Below, piece after piece: positions 1 to 19,830 of a DNA stretch of 64,000 bases. The stretch covers positions 2,046,001 to 2,110,000 of the forward strand of contig NZ_CP103289.1 of assembly GCF_024757985.1 (NCBI RefSeq), written 5' to 3'. The translations under genes and the position numbers were made by a program. Every line of letters begins with the position of its first letter. Position 1 is the stretch's first letter. The notes beneath the pieces were generated by a model that saw only the letters and a list, made by a program, of their open reading frames with translations, did not search any database and had not been told where the DNA came from. The DNA comes from Cellulomonas sp. NS3. GTDB lineage: Bacteria; Actinomycetota; Actinomycetes; Actinomycetales; Cellulomonadaceae.

Positions 1-5618
<5,618 letters not shown>

Positions 5619-5622
<4 letters not shown>

Positions 5623-6320
5623 GCACAGCACCGGACGCGCGTGACGGCGTGGGGATCGTCCCCGCGCGCGTCTGGTACGCCCGGGACGTGCTCGCGGTGG
5701 CCCGCGACCTGCTCGGCGCGCACATCACGAGCCGGTCGCCCGAGGGCGACGTGACGATCCGGCTCACCGAGGTCGAGGCCTACGGCGGAGCCGACGACCC
5801 GGGCTCGCACGCCTTCCGCGGTCGCACCGCGCGCAACGCGACGATGTTCGCCGAACCCGGGCGCCTGTACGTGTACCGCCACCTCGGCCTGCACCACTGC
5901 GTCAACGTGGTGACGAGCCCGAGCGGCCAGCCGGCGGCGGTCCTCCTGCGGGCCGGCGAGGTCGTCGAGGGAGCCGACCTCGCGCGTGCGCGCCGCGAGA
6001 GCAAGGGTGTCGTCGACTCCGAGCGCTCGCTCGCCCGCGGTCCGGCGCGCCTGGCTGTCGCGCTGGGTCTCGACCTCGGGGCCAACGGCGCCGACGTGAC
6101 CGAGCGCGGTGGGGCCGTCCTGGTGCACCGTCACGAGGGACTGCTCTTCCCGGCGCTCGCCACCGGCCCCCGGGTCGGCGTCGGGGGAGAGGGCGCCGAC
6201 CCGTCCCGGTTCCCGTGGCGGCTCTGGCTGTCCGGTGAGCGCACGGTCTCCGCCTACCGCCCCGCGTATCGGTCGCCGGCGTCGGTGAGCAGCCCGCCCA
6301 GCGGGACGACGTCGGCCTGA
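5619..6320 (+). CDS. 3-methyladenine DNA glycosylase (AAG/MPG family)
   Basis: A 233-residue protein of the human-AAG-like family, which removes alkylated purines from DNA as the first step of base excision repair. The LTEVEAYGG segment holds the likely catalytic glutamate (E51). The [15 protein letters not shown] and [16 protein letters not shown] segments match conserved substrate-pocket blocks. Length is slightly above the usual 200-220 residues, with a Ser/Pro-rich tail. The ATG overlaps the stop of the kinase-like gene. It is probably the last gene of the arginine transcription unit: a 65-base gap and a clear ribosome site separate it from tyrS. Confidence 0.93.
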
Positions 6321-6385
6321 CCCGTCGCGAGCGCGCCCCCACGGCGCGCCGCGCCCCCTTCGACGCGCATCCCCAAGGAGCACCT

Positions 6386-7648
6386 GTGAACCACGTCCTC
6401 GACGAGCTCGCCTGGCGCGGCCTCGTCGCCCAGACCACCGACCTCGACGCGCTGCGCGCGGCTCTCGACGCCGGCCCGGTGAACCTCTACTGCGGGTTCG
6501 ACCCGACCGCGCCGAGCCTGCACATCGGCAACCTCGTCCAGATCCTCACGATCCGCCGTCTGCAGCGCGCCGGCCACCGACCGTTCGCGCTCGTCGGCGG
6601 GGCGACCGGCCTGATCGGCGACCCGAAGATGACGGGGGAGCGCACGCTCAACCCCCGCGACGTCGTCGCCGGCTGGGTCGAGCGCATCCGCCTCCAGATC
6701 GAGCCGCTGCTCGACTTCGACGGCCCGGACGCCGCGACGATGGTCAACAACCTCGACTGGACGGCGCAGCTGTCCGCGATCGACCTGCTCCGCGACGTCG
6801 GCCAGCACTACCGGCTCGGCACGATGCTCGCCAAGGACACCGTGGCCCGGCGCCTGAACAGCGAGCAGGGCATCAGCTTCACCGAGTTCAGCTACCAGGT
6901 GCTCCAGGGCATGGACTTCCTCGAGCTGTACCGGCGGCACGGGGTGAGCCTGCAGACGGGCGGGAGCGACCAGTGGGGCAACCTGCTCTCCGGCGTCGAG
7001 CTCGTGCGCAAGGCCGAGGGGGTCGGGGTGCACGCGCTGACGACCCCGCTCATCACGAAGGCCGACGGCACGAAGTTCGGCAAGACGGAGTCGGGCACGG
7101 TGTGGCTCGACCCCGGGCTGACGAGCCCGTACGCCTTCTTCCAGTTCTGGCTCAACGCCGACGACGCCGACGTGGTCCGCTACCTCAAGGTCTTCTCGTT
7201 CCGGAGCCGCGAGGAGATCGAGGACCTCGAGCGCGCGGTCGCCGAGCGGCCAGCGGCCCGCGAGGCCCAGCGCGCGCTCGCGCACGAGGTGACGTCGCTC
7301 GTCCACGGCACCGAGGCTGCGGACAAGGTGGTCTCGGCGAGCCAGGCGCTCTTCGGGCGCGGGGACCTGGCGGCGCTCGACGAGGCGACGCTCGCGGCAG
7401 CCGTCGCCGAGCTGCCGTCGGCGGCGGTCCGCACGGGCGACCTGGTGGTCGACGTCCTCGCCGCGTCGGGGATCGTGGCGAGCAAGGGAGCCGCGCGCCG
7501 GGCGATCGCCGAGGGCGGGGCGTCGGTCAACAACGTCAAGGTGACCGACGAGGACGCGACGCTCACGGACGCCGACCTGCTGCACGGTCGCTGGGCGGTC
7601 CTGCGCCGCGGCAAGCGCACGCTCGCCGTGGCCGACGCACGGGCCTGA
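6386..7648 (+). CDS. tyrS: Tyrosyl-tRNA synthetase
   Basis: A 420-residue class I aminoacyl-tRNA synthetase of bacterial TyrRS length that charges tRNA-Tyr. The HIGH-type motif appears as PSLHIGNL near residue 44 and the KMSKS-type loop as KFGKTES near residue 231. The C-terminal S4 RNA-binding domain includes [13 protein letters not shown]. The start is a GTG with an AAGGAG ribosome site 5 bases upstream (6375-6380). A strong hairpin follows the stop, so the gene ends before the rRNA operon. In M. tuberculosis tyrS likewise lies just upstream of the Rv1691-recN gene run. Confidence 0.97.
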   Translation: MNHVLDELAWRGLVAQTTDLDALRAALDAGPVNLYCGFDPTAPSLHIGNLVQILTIRRLQRAGHRPFALVGGATGLIGDPKMTGERTLNPRDVVAGWVERIRLQIEPLLDFDGPDAATMVNNLDWTAQLSAIDLLRDVGQHYRLGTMLAKDTVARRLNSEQGISFTEFSYQVLQGMDFLELYRRHGVSLQTGGSDQWGNLLSGVELVRKAEGVGVHALTTPLITKADGTKFGKTESGTVWLDPGLTSPYAFFQFWLNADDADVVRYLKVFSFRSREEIEDLERAVAERPAAREAQRALAHEVTSLVHGTEAADKVVSASQALFGRGDLAALDEATLAAAVAELPSAAVRTGDLVVDVLAASGIVASKGAARRAIAEGGASVNNVKVTDEDATLTDADLLHGRWAVLRRGKRTLAVADARA

Positions 7649-7663
7649 CCATTCGCGGTGGCC

Positions 7664-7705
7664 GGCGGGCCGCGACGACTGCTCCGGCGGTCGTCGCGGC
7701 CCGCC
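7664..7705 (+). terminator. Hairpin after tyrS
   Basis: A perfect 16-base-pair inverted repeat (7664-7679 with 7690-7705, 10-base loop) begins 15 bases after the tyrS stop. It lacks a T-run, as is common for actinobacterial terminators. It probably separates tyrS transcription from the rRNA promoter region. Confidence 0.75.
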
Positions 7706-7890
7706 GTCGTCGCGTCCCGGGAGCCGCCGGCGCCCTCCAGCGGCCCCCGCACGCCCGGCGCTGGGCCACGCGGGTGTCGCCCGCGTCACGATCTGGGGGA
7801 CACGCGCAGCGTCGCCGCAGATCAGCGCGCTGGAGGGGCCGCGACCGCGCGGTCCGGGGCTGCTCACGCCGTCCTGCGGGAGGACCGGAG

Positions 7891-7920
7891 TTGACGGTCC
7901 GGGAAACGTCCGCGTAATGT
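7891..7920 (+). promoter_or_regulatory. Probable rRNA operon promoter
   Basis: TTGACG (7891-7896) and TAATGT (7915-7920) are separated by 18 bases, a good housekeeping-sigma promoter about 500 bases before 16S. Further TAnnnT boxes at 8051-8056 (TAGTCT) and 8135-8140 (TAAGAT) may mark additional promoters, but I see no convincing -35 box for them. Confidence 0.65.
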
Positions 7921-8428
7921 TCTGGATGTCGCCCGGCAGGGAGGAACGGACACCAGAGAAGATCCTGGTGGTCGGTCCCACCGAGGTGGCCACCCCCGAG
8001 CATCGACCTCAGGCGCTTCTGGCGCCGGTCGAGACGCGCTCGGGATGAGCTAGTCTCTCTCCCGCGGATCGCCTGACGAAGGTGATCCGCAGATCATCCC
8101 GAACAGGGTGGTCACGGAGAGCGAAAAGCTCAGGTAAGATTGAGAAGTTGCCTCTGGATGGGTCGAAGGGCCTGGATGGATGAGCGTCTGCTCCTTGAGA
8201 ACTCAACAGTGTGCCAAGTAGTCGATGCCAAGATGGTTCATCGGCGGGGTTGTTCGGCCGTTTGGTCGGGTGGTCTCGTGTGGTGAGTCTTGGTTGACTG
8301 GGGATCGTCTTCCGCCTCCGTGGGGGTGCGGTCCTCATGAAGCCGAATTCAACTGGTCCCGGAGTGATTCGGGGCTGTTTCGTGTGTCGGTTGCCTTGCC
8401 GTTTCGGCGGTGGGGTGCCATGTAGACA
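7921..8428 (+). other. rRNA 5' leader
   Basis: This roughly 500-base stretch has no convincing gene. It holds the rRNA leader. The motif CTTGAGAACTCAACAGTG at 8194-8211 recurs almost unchanged in the 16S-23S spacer at 10325-10342. The same element is found in mycobacterial rRNA leaders and spacers, where it is associated with antitermination and processing. The stretch 8224-8235 resembles the complement of sequence just after 16S (9958-9967), so the two could form the 16S processing stem. Confidence 0.6.
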
Positions 8429-13481
<5,053 letters not shown>

Positions 13482-13496
13482 AATACTTTTGTGCGA

Positions 13497-13515
13497 CGCG
13501 TCCACTGTGCGGTTC
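13497..13515 (+). other. 3' arm of 23S processing stem
   Basis: These 19 bases are complementary to 10330-10348 in the 16S-23S spacer, with one G-U pair. The complementarity is directly visible; the processing role is inferred from other bacterial rRNA operons. Confidence 0.75.
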
Positions 13516-13559
13516 CCGAGAGACGAACGGGAACTCCCGTGAAGTCATAACTCGACAGA

Positions 13560-13677
13560 GTTACGGCGGTCATAGCGAAGGGGAAACGCCCGGTCCCATT
13601 CCGAACCCGGAAGCTAAGCCCTTCAGCGCCGATGGTACTGCACTCGCCAGGGTGTGGGAGAGTAGGTCGCCGCCGGA
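13560..13677 (+). rRNA. rrf: 5S ribosomal RNA
   Basis: A complete 5S rRNA of about 118 bases with the conserved GGGAAACGCCCGGTCCCATT and GAACCCGGAAGCTAAGCC blocks. The terminal stem (TTACGGCGGTC with GTCGCCGCCGG) is recognisable. It lies about 80 bases after 23S and just before a strong terminator. Ends are accurate to a few bases. Confidence 0.96.
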
Positions 13678-13684
13678 CACCATT

Positions 13685-13720
13685 CAGAAAGAGCCACCCC
13701 AGCTGGGGTGGCTCTTTCTG
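13685..13720 (+). terminator. rRNA operon terminator
   Basis: A 36-base perfect palindrome with a GC-rich stem and an A-rich 5' side and T-rich 3' side (CAGAAAGAG and CTCTTTCTG ends). It is a textbook intrinsic terminator directly after 5S and could work in both directions. Confidence 0.93.
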
Positions 13721-13914
13721 TATGCCCGGAACACGCCCGCGCGCCCCCCGCGCGCACACCGCCGGCAACCACCCGTCCGCACCGGCGCACCCAACCACCC
13801 CGCACCCCCTCGAAGGCAACGCGCCGGGCACGCCGGGCGTTCGAGCGATGTGGTCCCGGTCGCGCCGCGGGTGCGATCATGAGCGTCTGCAGTCCGATGA
13901 GGGGAAGTCCATAG

Positions 13915-16488
13915 ATGAACAGCGACGATCGCAACCGAGGCTCGGACCGCGACCGCTCCGGCGCGCGCGGTGCACAGCGTCCCCAGGGGACCGGATCCGG
14001 CCGAAGCGGTGGCGACCGTGCGTTCGGCAACCCCTCCGGCGGTGGAGCACGAGCTGGTGGTCGGCCGACTGGCGGAGCCGCGCGGGACTTCCGCGCCGGC
14101 GCCGGCGGGGCGCGTGACGACCGGCCGGCTCGTCCGTCGCGGGACGGCTCGTCGCGCACGGGCGCTTCGGGGCGCGACGCGGGCGACCGCGCCCGCCGAC
14201 CCGCGTCCGGCGGTTCCGACGGTCCGCGTTCGTTCCGTGGCGGCGACAGCGCGCGCGATGCCTCCGGTCGTCCGGGCGCCCAGGGTGGCTCGGGCGAGCG
14301 GTACGGCCGACCGGACCGCGGGGCGGGCGAGGGCTCGTGGTCACCGCGCGGTGACGCTCGACCGGGCCGCGCCGGCGAAACCCGGCCGCCTCGTGCGTCC
14401 GGGTCCGGGCCGCGCTCGTTCAGCTCGGGTGCAGGTCCGCGTGTCGCGGGCAGCCGTCCTGACCGCCCGCAGCAGGGGGACCGTCGGCCCTTCGGGCAGG
14501 GTGGCACGGGCGCGGGCTACTCGCGCGGCGGTGACCGACCGCAGGAGCGACCGCGTGACGAGCGGGCCGGTGGCCCTCAGGGCTTCGCAGGCGACCGACC
14601 GTCGTACGGCGGTCCGGGTCAGCGCCCCGACCACGCGCAGGATCGGTCCTCCTCGCCGCGAACTGGCTTCGGCGGGGGCGGCGACCGAGACCGTCGATCG
14701 GGCGGCGCGTGGGGCGCGCGACCGTCGACCGCAGGTTCCAGCGAGCATCAGCGTGGGGGCCGACCCGACGGCGGGGGCTACCCCTCGCGGGGAGCGCGCC
14801 CCTCGCAGGAGCAGCGTGGAGGTGCGGCGTCGTCCGGGTCGCGGCGGCCGCAGGAGCACCGGGGCGGCTACCCGTCGCGCGACGTCCCGCCCGCCGCAGG
14901 GGCACGGGGCGGCTACCCGTCGCGTGACGAGCGGGCAGGCGCAGGTGAGCGCGAGGCCTTCCCGTCGCGCAACGCCCGGTACGGCTCCGACGATCGCGCG
15001 GCGCGCGCGGCGGGCGACCGGCCGACCGGTGACCGCGCGGCGTCCGGCGACCGCGCCCGGTCCGGCGAGCGACCGCGGTTCGGCGACCGCCCCGGCGGCG
15101 GCGACCGTGGGCACCGGCCCGCGGGTGAGCGTCCCCACACGTCACGCGGGGACCGTCCGTCGTCCGGCGACCGCCCCTCGTACGGGACGGGTGCCGAGAG
15201 GGGTGGGCGGTTCGGTGACCGGCCGGGCAGCGGCGATCGCGACCGCCCGGGCACCGGTCGGCCCGCTCGTCCGTCGACGGACCGGACGTCGCGTCCCACC
15301 GGCGTGCGGTCGGACCGCGTCGGTGGCGACCGGCCAGGGCGTCCGCGGGGCGAGCGGCCCGGCGCCGCACGCCCGTGGAGCCGCGGGGACGAGTCGTCGA
15401 GCCGGTTCGGGGACGACGACCGTCGTCCGACCCGTCCGCCGCAGCCCGAGCGCGTCGCCGCGCCCGAGCTTCCCGAGGACATCGCCTTCTCGGACCTCGA
15501 CCGCGCCGTCCGGGCTCGCCTGCGCACGCTCAGCAAGGAGAACGCGGAGAACGTCGGGCTGCACCTGGTCATGACCGGGCGGCTGCTCGACTCCGACCCC
15601 GAGCTCGCGTACGAGCACGCCCAGGCTGCCGTACGTCGCGCCGGTCGCGTCGACGTCGTGCGCGAGGCGGCCGGCCTGGCGGCGTACCGCACCGGTCGCT
15701 TCGCCGAGGCGCTGCGCGAGCTGCGCACGGTGCGCCGGCTCAACGGCTCGTCGGAGCACCTGGCCGTGATGGCCGACTGCGAGCGTGGGCTCGGGCGTCC
15801 GGAGCGGGCGCTCACCCTCGCGTCGAGCCCCGAGGCCGAAGGTCTCGCGCCCGCCGAGTCCGTCGAGCTCGCGATCGTCGTGAGCGGTGCGCGCCTCGAC
15901 CTCGGCGAGCCGGAGGCGGCGATCGCCGTGCTGCGCGCCCCGGCGGTGCAGCACGCGGCGGGAGTGGTGGCGGTGCGGGTCGCGCAGGCGCTCGCCGCGG
16001 CGTACGAGGCCGCAGGGCGTGCCGACGAGGCGCGGGATGCGCTCGCCGGCTACACGCAGTCCCAGCTCGACGAGGCGTCGGGCACGGCGGAGGAGGAGGA
16101 CGACGTCGTCGTCTTCGACCTCGACGAGGACGAGCAGGTGCCGGACGGCGAGGAGCACGACACCGCCACGGATGCCGTGTCGGACCCCGGCGCGGCGAGC
16201 CCGGGTGCGGGACCCGGGGAAACCGCGGGCTCTGAGGCGGGGAGCGACGACGGTGGCGACCCGCAGGGCGCGGGCGAGGCCGACGCCGGTGGCGACCCGC
16301 AGGGCGCGGGCGAGGCCGACGACGGTGGCGACCCGCAGGGCGCGGGCGAGGCCGACGACGGCGGCGATCCGCAGGGCCTGGGCGAGTCCGGCGGCGTGGG
16401 CGAGGCCGACGGGGCGGGCGAGGCCTACGGCGCGGGCCCGGGCGAGCGCGAGGGCGCGGGCCAGGACGAGCGCGAGGGCGACGCGTGA
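13915..16488 (+). CDS. TPR protein with RG-rich disordered N-terminus and acidic repeat tail
   Basis: An 857-residue protein in three parts. Residues 1 to about 510 are low-complexity and very rich in Arg, Gly, Asp, Ser and Pro, with recurring GDRP, GYPSR and SRDxR units. Residues about 515-725 form a helical TPR-like domain (for example YEHAQAAVRRAGRVDVVREA and FAEALRELRTVRRL). The final 130 residues are strongly acidic and include a 12-residue repeat. The TPR part and the position before the phosphatase and tlyA genes match M. tuberculosis Rv1691, which lacks the long N-terminal arm. The ATG has a GAGGGGAAG ribosome site (13899-13907). Function is unknown. Oppositely charged arms plus a protein-binding core suggest an RNA- or protein-clustering scaffold, but that is inference. 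Confidence 0.85.
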   Translation: MNSDDRNRGSDRDRSGARGAQRPQGTGSGRSGGDRAFGNPSGGGARAGGRPTGGAARDFRAGAGGARDDRPARPSRDGSSRTGASGRDAGDRARRPASGGSDGPRSFRGGDSARDASGRPGAQGGSGERYGRPDRGAGEGSWSPRGDARPGRAGETRPPRASGSGPRSFSSGAGPRVAGSRPDRPQQGDRRPFGQGGTGAGYSRGGDRPQERPRDERAGGPQGFAGDRPSYGGPGQRPDHAQDRSSSPRTGFGGGGDRDRRSGGAWGARPSTAGSSEHQRGGRPDGGGYPSRGARPSQEQRGGAASSGSRRPQEHRGGYPSRDVPPAAGARGGYPSRDERAGAGEREAFPSRNARYGSDDRAARAAGDRPTGDRAASGDRARSGERPRFGDRPGGGDRGHRPAGERPHTSRGDRPSSGDRPSYGTGAERGGRFGDRPGSGDRDRPGTGRPARPSTDRTSRPTGVRSDRVGGDRPGRPRGERPGAARPWSRGDESSSRFGDDDRRPTRPPQPERVAAPELPEDIAFSDLDRAVRARLRTLSKENAENVGLHLVMTGRLLDSDPELAYEHAQAAVRRAGRVDVVREAAGLAAYRTGRFAEALRELRTVRRLNGSSEHLAVMADCERGLGRPERALTLASSPEAEGLAPAESVELAIVVSGARLDLGEPEAAIAVLRAPAVQHAAGVVAVRVAQALAAAYEAAGRADEARDALAGYTQSQLDEASGTAEEEDDVVVFDLDEDEQVPDGEEHDTATDAVSDPGAASPGAGPGETAGSEAGSDDGGDPQGAGEADAGGDPQGAGEADDGGDPQGAGEADDGGDPQGLGESGGVGEADGAGEAYGAGPGEREGAGQDEREGDA
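16252..16395 (+). repeat. 36-base tandem repeat, four units, in coding sequence
   Basis: Four head-to-tail units of 36 bases at 16252, 16288, 16324 and 16360, the last diverged, encode GGDPQGAGEADD-type repeats in the acidic tail of the TPR protein. The first three units are nearly identical at DNA level, which suggests recent expansion by slippage or unequal recombination. Confidence 0.9.
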
Positions 16489-17537
16489 GCCGCGGGCTGC
16501 TGGGCTGCGACGTCCCCCTCGCGGAGGCGCACGACCTGGCGCTCGTGGACCTCGACGGGGTCGCGTACCGCGGGCACGAGCCGATCGCCGGTGCGGCGGA
16601 CGGGCTGGCCGGCGCGCGGGCGCGCGGGATGCGGCTCGTCTTCGTGACCAACAACGCGTCGCGCGAGCCGGAGTCGGTGGCCGAGCAGCTGACGGGGCTC
16701 GGGATCCCCGCCGGCCCCGCCGAGGTCATGACCGCGGCGCAGGCTGCGGCGGAGCTGCTGCGGACGCGGTTGCCGCAGGGCGCGAAGGTGCTCGTCGTCG
16801 GTGGCGCGGGTCTGGTCACCGCCGTGACGGCCGCCGGCTACACGGTCGTGGAGTCGGCGGACGACGAGCCCGACGCCGTGGCGCAGGGGTTCGCGCCCGA
16901 GCTCGGGTGGGCCCAGCTGGCCGAGGCGGCGTACGCGGTGCAGCGGGGCGCGTGGCACGTCGCCAGCAACCTCGACCTCAGCCTGCCGACCGCACGCGGC
17001 TTCGCTCCGGGCAACGGCTCGCTCGTGGGGGCGGTGCGTGCGGCGACCGGGGTCACGCCCGACAGCGCGGGCAAGCCGTCGCCGGACATGTACCGCATGG
17101 CGATCGGCCGGACCGGCGCGGCCTCGCCCCTGGTCATCGGCGACCGCCTCGACACCGACCTGGCCGGCGCCCGTGCAGGCGAGATCCCGGGGCTCCACGT
17201 CCTGACCGGGGTCAGCTCGGCGCGTGACGACGTGCTGGCGGCTCCGGGGGAGCGCCCGCACTTCATCGGCGCGGACCTCCTCTCGCTCCTCGAGCCGCAC
17301 CCGCTCCCCGAGCTCTCGGCCGAGGGCTGGTGGGTCTGCAGGGGCGCTGCGGCGCGCGTCGTCGACGGGCGTCTCGACCTGCACCGCGCCGAGGGGTCGG
17401 GAGACGATGGGGTCGACCTCGTCCGCGCGGCGTGCGCGGCCGCATGGGACGCGGTCGACGCGGGCCTCACGCTCGACGCGAGCTCGGTCCCCGAGCTCGG
17501 TGTGGGAGAACCGGGCGAGGTCAGCGCCGGAAGGTAG
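16485..17537 (+). CDS. HAD-family phosphatase, likely glycerol-3-phosphate phosphatase
   Basis: A 350-residue HAD hydrolase of the NagD type. The nucleophile motif DLDGVAYRG is at residues 22-30 (D22 nucleophile, D24 acid/base). Motif II is VTNNAS, and the KPSPDMY and GDRLDTD segments supply the lysine and metal ligands. About 70 residues after the phosphatase core match the position of the GNAT-like domain of M. tuberculosis Rv1692, a characterised D,L-glycerol-3-phosphate phosphatase with the same neighbours. The substrate is therefore inferred from homology and gene order. The GTG start overlaps the TPR gene stop by 4 bases. Confidence 0.85.
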   Translation: MSRGLLGCDVPLAEAHDLALVDLDGVAYRGHEPIAGAADGLAGARARGMRLVFVTNNASREPESVAEQLTGLGIPAGPAEVMTAAQAAAELLRTRLPQGAKVLVVGGAGLVTAVTAAGYTVVESADDEPDAVAQGFAPELGWAQLAEAAYAVQRGAWHVASNLDLSLPTARGFAPGNGSLVGAVRAATGVTPDSAGKPSPDMYRMAIGRTGAASPLVIGDRLDTDLAGARAGEIPGLHVLTGVSSARDDVLAAPGERPHFIGADLLSLLEPHPLPELSAEGWWVCRGAAARVVDGRLDLHRAEGSGDDGVDLVRAACAAAWDAVDAGLTLDASSVPELGVGEPGEVSAGR

Positions 17538-17598
17538 CGTGTCCCCGGTCCGGGTGGCGCGTCGGCTGACGCGGTCCCACGACGACGGGAGGACGGAC

Positions 17599-17931
17599 AT
17601 GGACGAGCACGTCGACACGACGCGCGCAGTGCCGCTGCCGTCCCCTCCCGTGTCCGTCGGTCAGGGCGTGGCGCCCGTCGGCGCGGCTGCGACGCAGCTC
17701 GTGCCCGGACGCTGGCGGCCGACGCCCGCCAGCGTCCGGGTCGCGCCAACGCCCGTGGGCTCGCGCGACGTCGAGGACGTGCCGTCCGAGGACGGGACCG
17801 GCGACCACGCGGTCGACGAGGCGCTCACGCTGCTGGCGACGCTCGACGCGCTGCCGCTGCGGGAGCACGTCGCCGTGTTCGACGGCGTGCACACCGCGCT
17901 GCAGGACCGCCTCGCGGACACCGAGGGATGA
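17599..17931 (+). CDS. Small conserved actinobacterial protein of unknown function
   Basis: A 110-residue protein. Residues 1-65 are Pro/Val/Thr-rich and probably disordered. The C-terminal 45 residues form a helical segment (ALTLLATLDALPLREHVAVF) that resembles the short proteins found immediately upstream of tlyA in Actinobacteria (Rv1693 position). A GGGAGGAC ribosome site precedes the ATG, and the gene ends in an ATGA overlap with tlyA, so the two are translated together. No catalytic motif or membrane segment is visible. Confidence 0.8.
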   Translation: MDEHVDTTRAVPLPSPPVSVGQGVAPVGAAATQLVPGRWRPTPASVRVAPTPVGSRDVEDVPSEDGTGDHAVDEALTLLATLDALPLREHVAVFDGVHTALQDRLADTEG

Positions 17932-18935
17932 GCGTGGCGACCGCACGTCTGGACACCGAGCTGGTGCGTCGCGGGCTGGCTCGCTCGCGCCGTCACGCGG
18001 GCGAGCTGATCGCCGCGGGGCGGGTCGCCGTGGACGGCGTCGCGACCTCCCGCAGCGCCACGGCACTGAGGGCCGAGCAGTCGGTGACCGTGGTCCCGGA
18101 CGACGACCCCGGCTACGCCTCGCGTGCGGGTCACAAGCTCGCCGGTGCCCTCGACCGGTGGCTGCCCGCGGGGCTGCGCGTCGCGGACCGGGTGTGCCTC
18201 GACGCCGGGGCGAGCACGGGCGGGTTCACCGACGTGCTGCTGCGGCACGGCGCCCGCCGGGTCGTGGCGGTCGACGTCGGGCACGGTCAGCTCGTCGACG
18301 CGCTGCGCACCGACCCGCGCGTCGACTCGCGGGAGGGCGTGAACGTCCGCGCCCTCGCGCCCGCGGACCTGGATCCGTCGCCCGAGCTCGTGGTCGCCGA
18401 CCTCTCGTTCATCTCGCTCACGCTCGTGCTCCCGGCGCTCGCGAGTGTGGCCGCGGACGGCGCCGACCTCGTCGTCATGGTCAAGCCGCAGTTCGAGGTC
18501 GGCCGGGAGCGTCTCGGGTCGGGCGGGGTCGTGCGTGATGCCGGGCTGCGCGCCGACGCCGTGCTCTCGGTGGCCCGCGCCGCAGTCGCTCTCGGTCTGG
18601 TCGTCGTCGACGTGTGTGCGAGCCCGTTGCCGGGGCCGAGCGGGAACGTGGAGTTCTTCCTGTGGCTGCGCCGCGCGGACCGACGGGCCGCCGCCGCGCC
18701 GACCGACGCCGCGCCGACCGAGGCCGCGCCGACCGAGGCCGCGTCGGCGGACGCCCGCGACACGGGCGCGGCGCGGACCGGTGACCACCGCGACACCGGC
18801 CCCGGCCGGACGAGCGCGCACCCGACCGACGCGGGGCCGCCCGGCCCCGGGACCGCCCGCACCGGGCTCACCGGCGACGAGCTCGTGCGTCGAGTGAAGG
18901 CCGTCGTGCGTGCGGCGGACGGGACCGCGTCGTGA
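17928..18935 (+). CDS. tlyA: TlyA 2'-O-methyltransferase (16S/23S rRNA), with long linker
   Basis: A 335-residue protein. An S4 RNA-binding domain spans about residues 5-60 and a Rossmann methyltransferase domain about 64-250. The SAM motif LDAGASTGGF is at 91-100. The K-D-K-E catalytic set appears as K70, D158, K186 and E242, matching mycobacterial TlyA, which methylates 16S C1409 and 23S C1920 and whose loss gives capreomycin resistance. The protein is about 65 residues longer than the usual 268. The excess is an Ala/Pro/Thr/Gly/Asp-rich linker at about 250-312, with AAPTE repeats, before the last helix. ATGA overlap upstream and GTGA overlap downstream. Confidence 0.93.
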   Translation: MSVATARLDTELVRRGLARSRRHAGELIAAGRVAVDGVATSRSATALRAEQSVTVVPDDDPGYASRAGHKLAGALDRWLPAGLRVADRVCLDAGASTGGFTDVLLRHGARRVVAVDVGHGQLVDALRTDPRVDSREGVNVRALAPADLDPSPELVVADLSFISLTLVLPALASVAADGADLVVMVKPQFEVGRERLGSGGVVRDAGLRADAVLSVARAAVALGLVVVDVCASPLPGPSGNVEFFLWLRRADRRAAAAPTDAAPTEAAPTEAASADARDTGAARTGDHRDTGPGRTSAHPTDAGPPGPGTARTGLTGDELVRRVKAVVRAADGTAS

Positions 18936-19828
18936 CCCGCCGCGTCCTCGTCGTGACGCACGGCGGACGGGCGGAGGCGGTCGCCGCGACCGACGAGGCC
19001 GTGCGCGCGCTCAAGGCGGCCGGGTTCGTTCCGGTCATCGCGGACGACGACGGCACCCCGCCGTGCGTCGACGACCTCGACCTCGCGGTCGTCCTGGGCG
19101 GCGACGGCACGATCCTGCGGGCCGCCGAGCTGACCCGCGGCACCGGCGTGCCGTTGCTCGGGGTCAACCTCGGGCACGTCGGCTTCCTGGCCGAGAGCGA
19201 GCGCGAGGACATCGTCGAGGCCGTGCGCCGCCTCGCCGACGGCGCCTACACGGTCGAGGAGCGCGGGACCCTCGACGTGCGCGTGCACACCCCGGGTGGG
19301 GGTGCGCCCGACGTCGGCTGGGCCCTCAACGAGGCCGCCCTCGAGAAGAGCGACCGCGCCCGGATGCTCGAGGTCGTCATCGAGGTCGACGGCCGTCCGC
19401 TGTCGTCCTTCGGGTGCGACGGGGTCGTCCTCGCGACGGCCACGGGCTCCACCGCGCACGCGTTCTCCGCCGGCGGTCCGGTCGTGTGGCCGGACGTCGA
19501 CGGCATGATCCTCGTGCCGCTCTCGGCGCACGCGCTGTTCGCCCGCCCGCTCGTCGTCGGGCCGTCGAGCGTGCTCGCCGTCGAGATCCTGGGCCGCTCA
19601 CCGGCCAGCGGGGTCGTCACGTGCGACGGACGGCGCAGCACGGAGCTGCCGGTCGGCTCGCGCGTCGAGGTCCGCCGCAGCCCGGTGCCGGTGCGCCTCG
19701 CACGGCTCAGCCACGCCCCGTTCACGGACCGGCTCGTGAACAAGTTCGCGCTGCCCGTCGAGGGGTGGCGCGGCGAGAAGCCGAACGGGGGGCGACGCGC
19801 CCTCCCCACCGACGGACACGAGGACTGA
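18932..19828 (+). CDS. nadK: NAD kinase
   Basis: A 298-residue ATP/polyphosphate-NAD kinase that makes NADP. The diagnostic GGDGT motif is at residues 56-60 and the GVNLGHVGFL segment at 77-86. The C-terminal NAD-binding loop includes ATATGSTAHAFSAGGP, the usual TGSTAY-like block with His in place of Tyr. The GTG start overlaps the tlyA stop. The order tlyA-nadK-recN is conserved across Actinobacteria and in Bacillus. The C-terminal 20 residues are basic and poorly conserved. Confidence 0.96.
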   Translation: MTRRVLVVTHGGRAEAVAATDEAVRALKAAGFVPVIADDDGTPPCVDDLDLAVVLGGDGTILRAAELTRGTGVPLLGVNLGHVGFLAESEREDIVEAVRRLADGAYTVEERGTLDVRVHTPGGGAPDVGWALNEAALEKSDRARMLEVVIEVDGRPLSSFGCDGVVLATATGSTAHAFSAGGPVVWPDVDGMILVPLSAHALFARPLVVGPSSVLAVEILGRSPASGVVTCDGRRSTELPVGSRVEVRRSPVPVRLARLSHAPFTDRLVNKFALPVEGWRGEKPNGGRRALPTDGHED

Positions 19829-19830
19829 CT

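Noticed and set aside
16252-16395. Possible CRISPR-like array
   Set aside because: The 36-base units are directly adjacent without spacers and lie in frame inside a coding region, so they are protein repeats.
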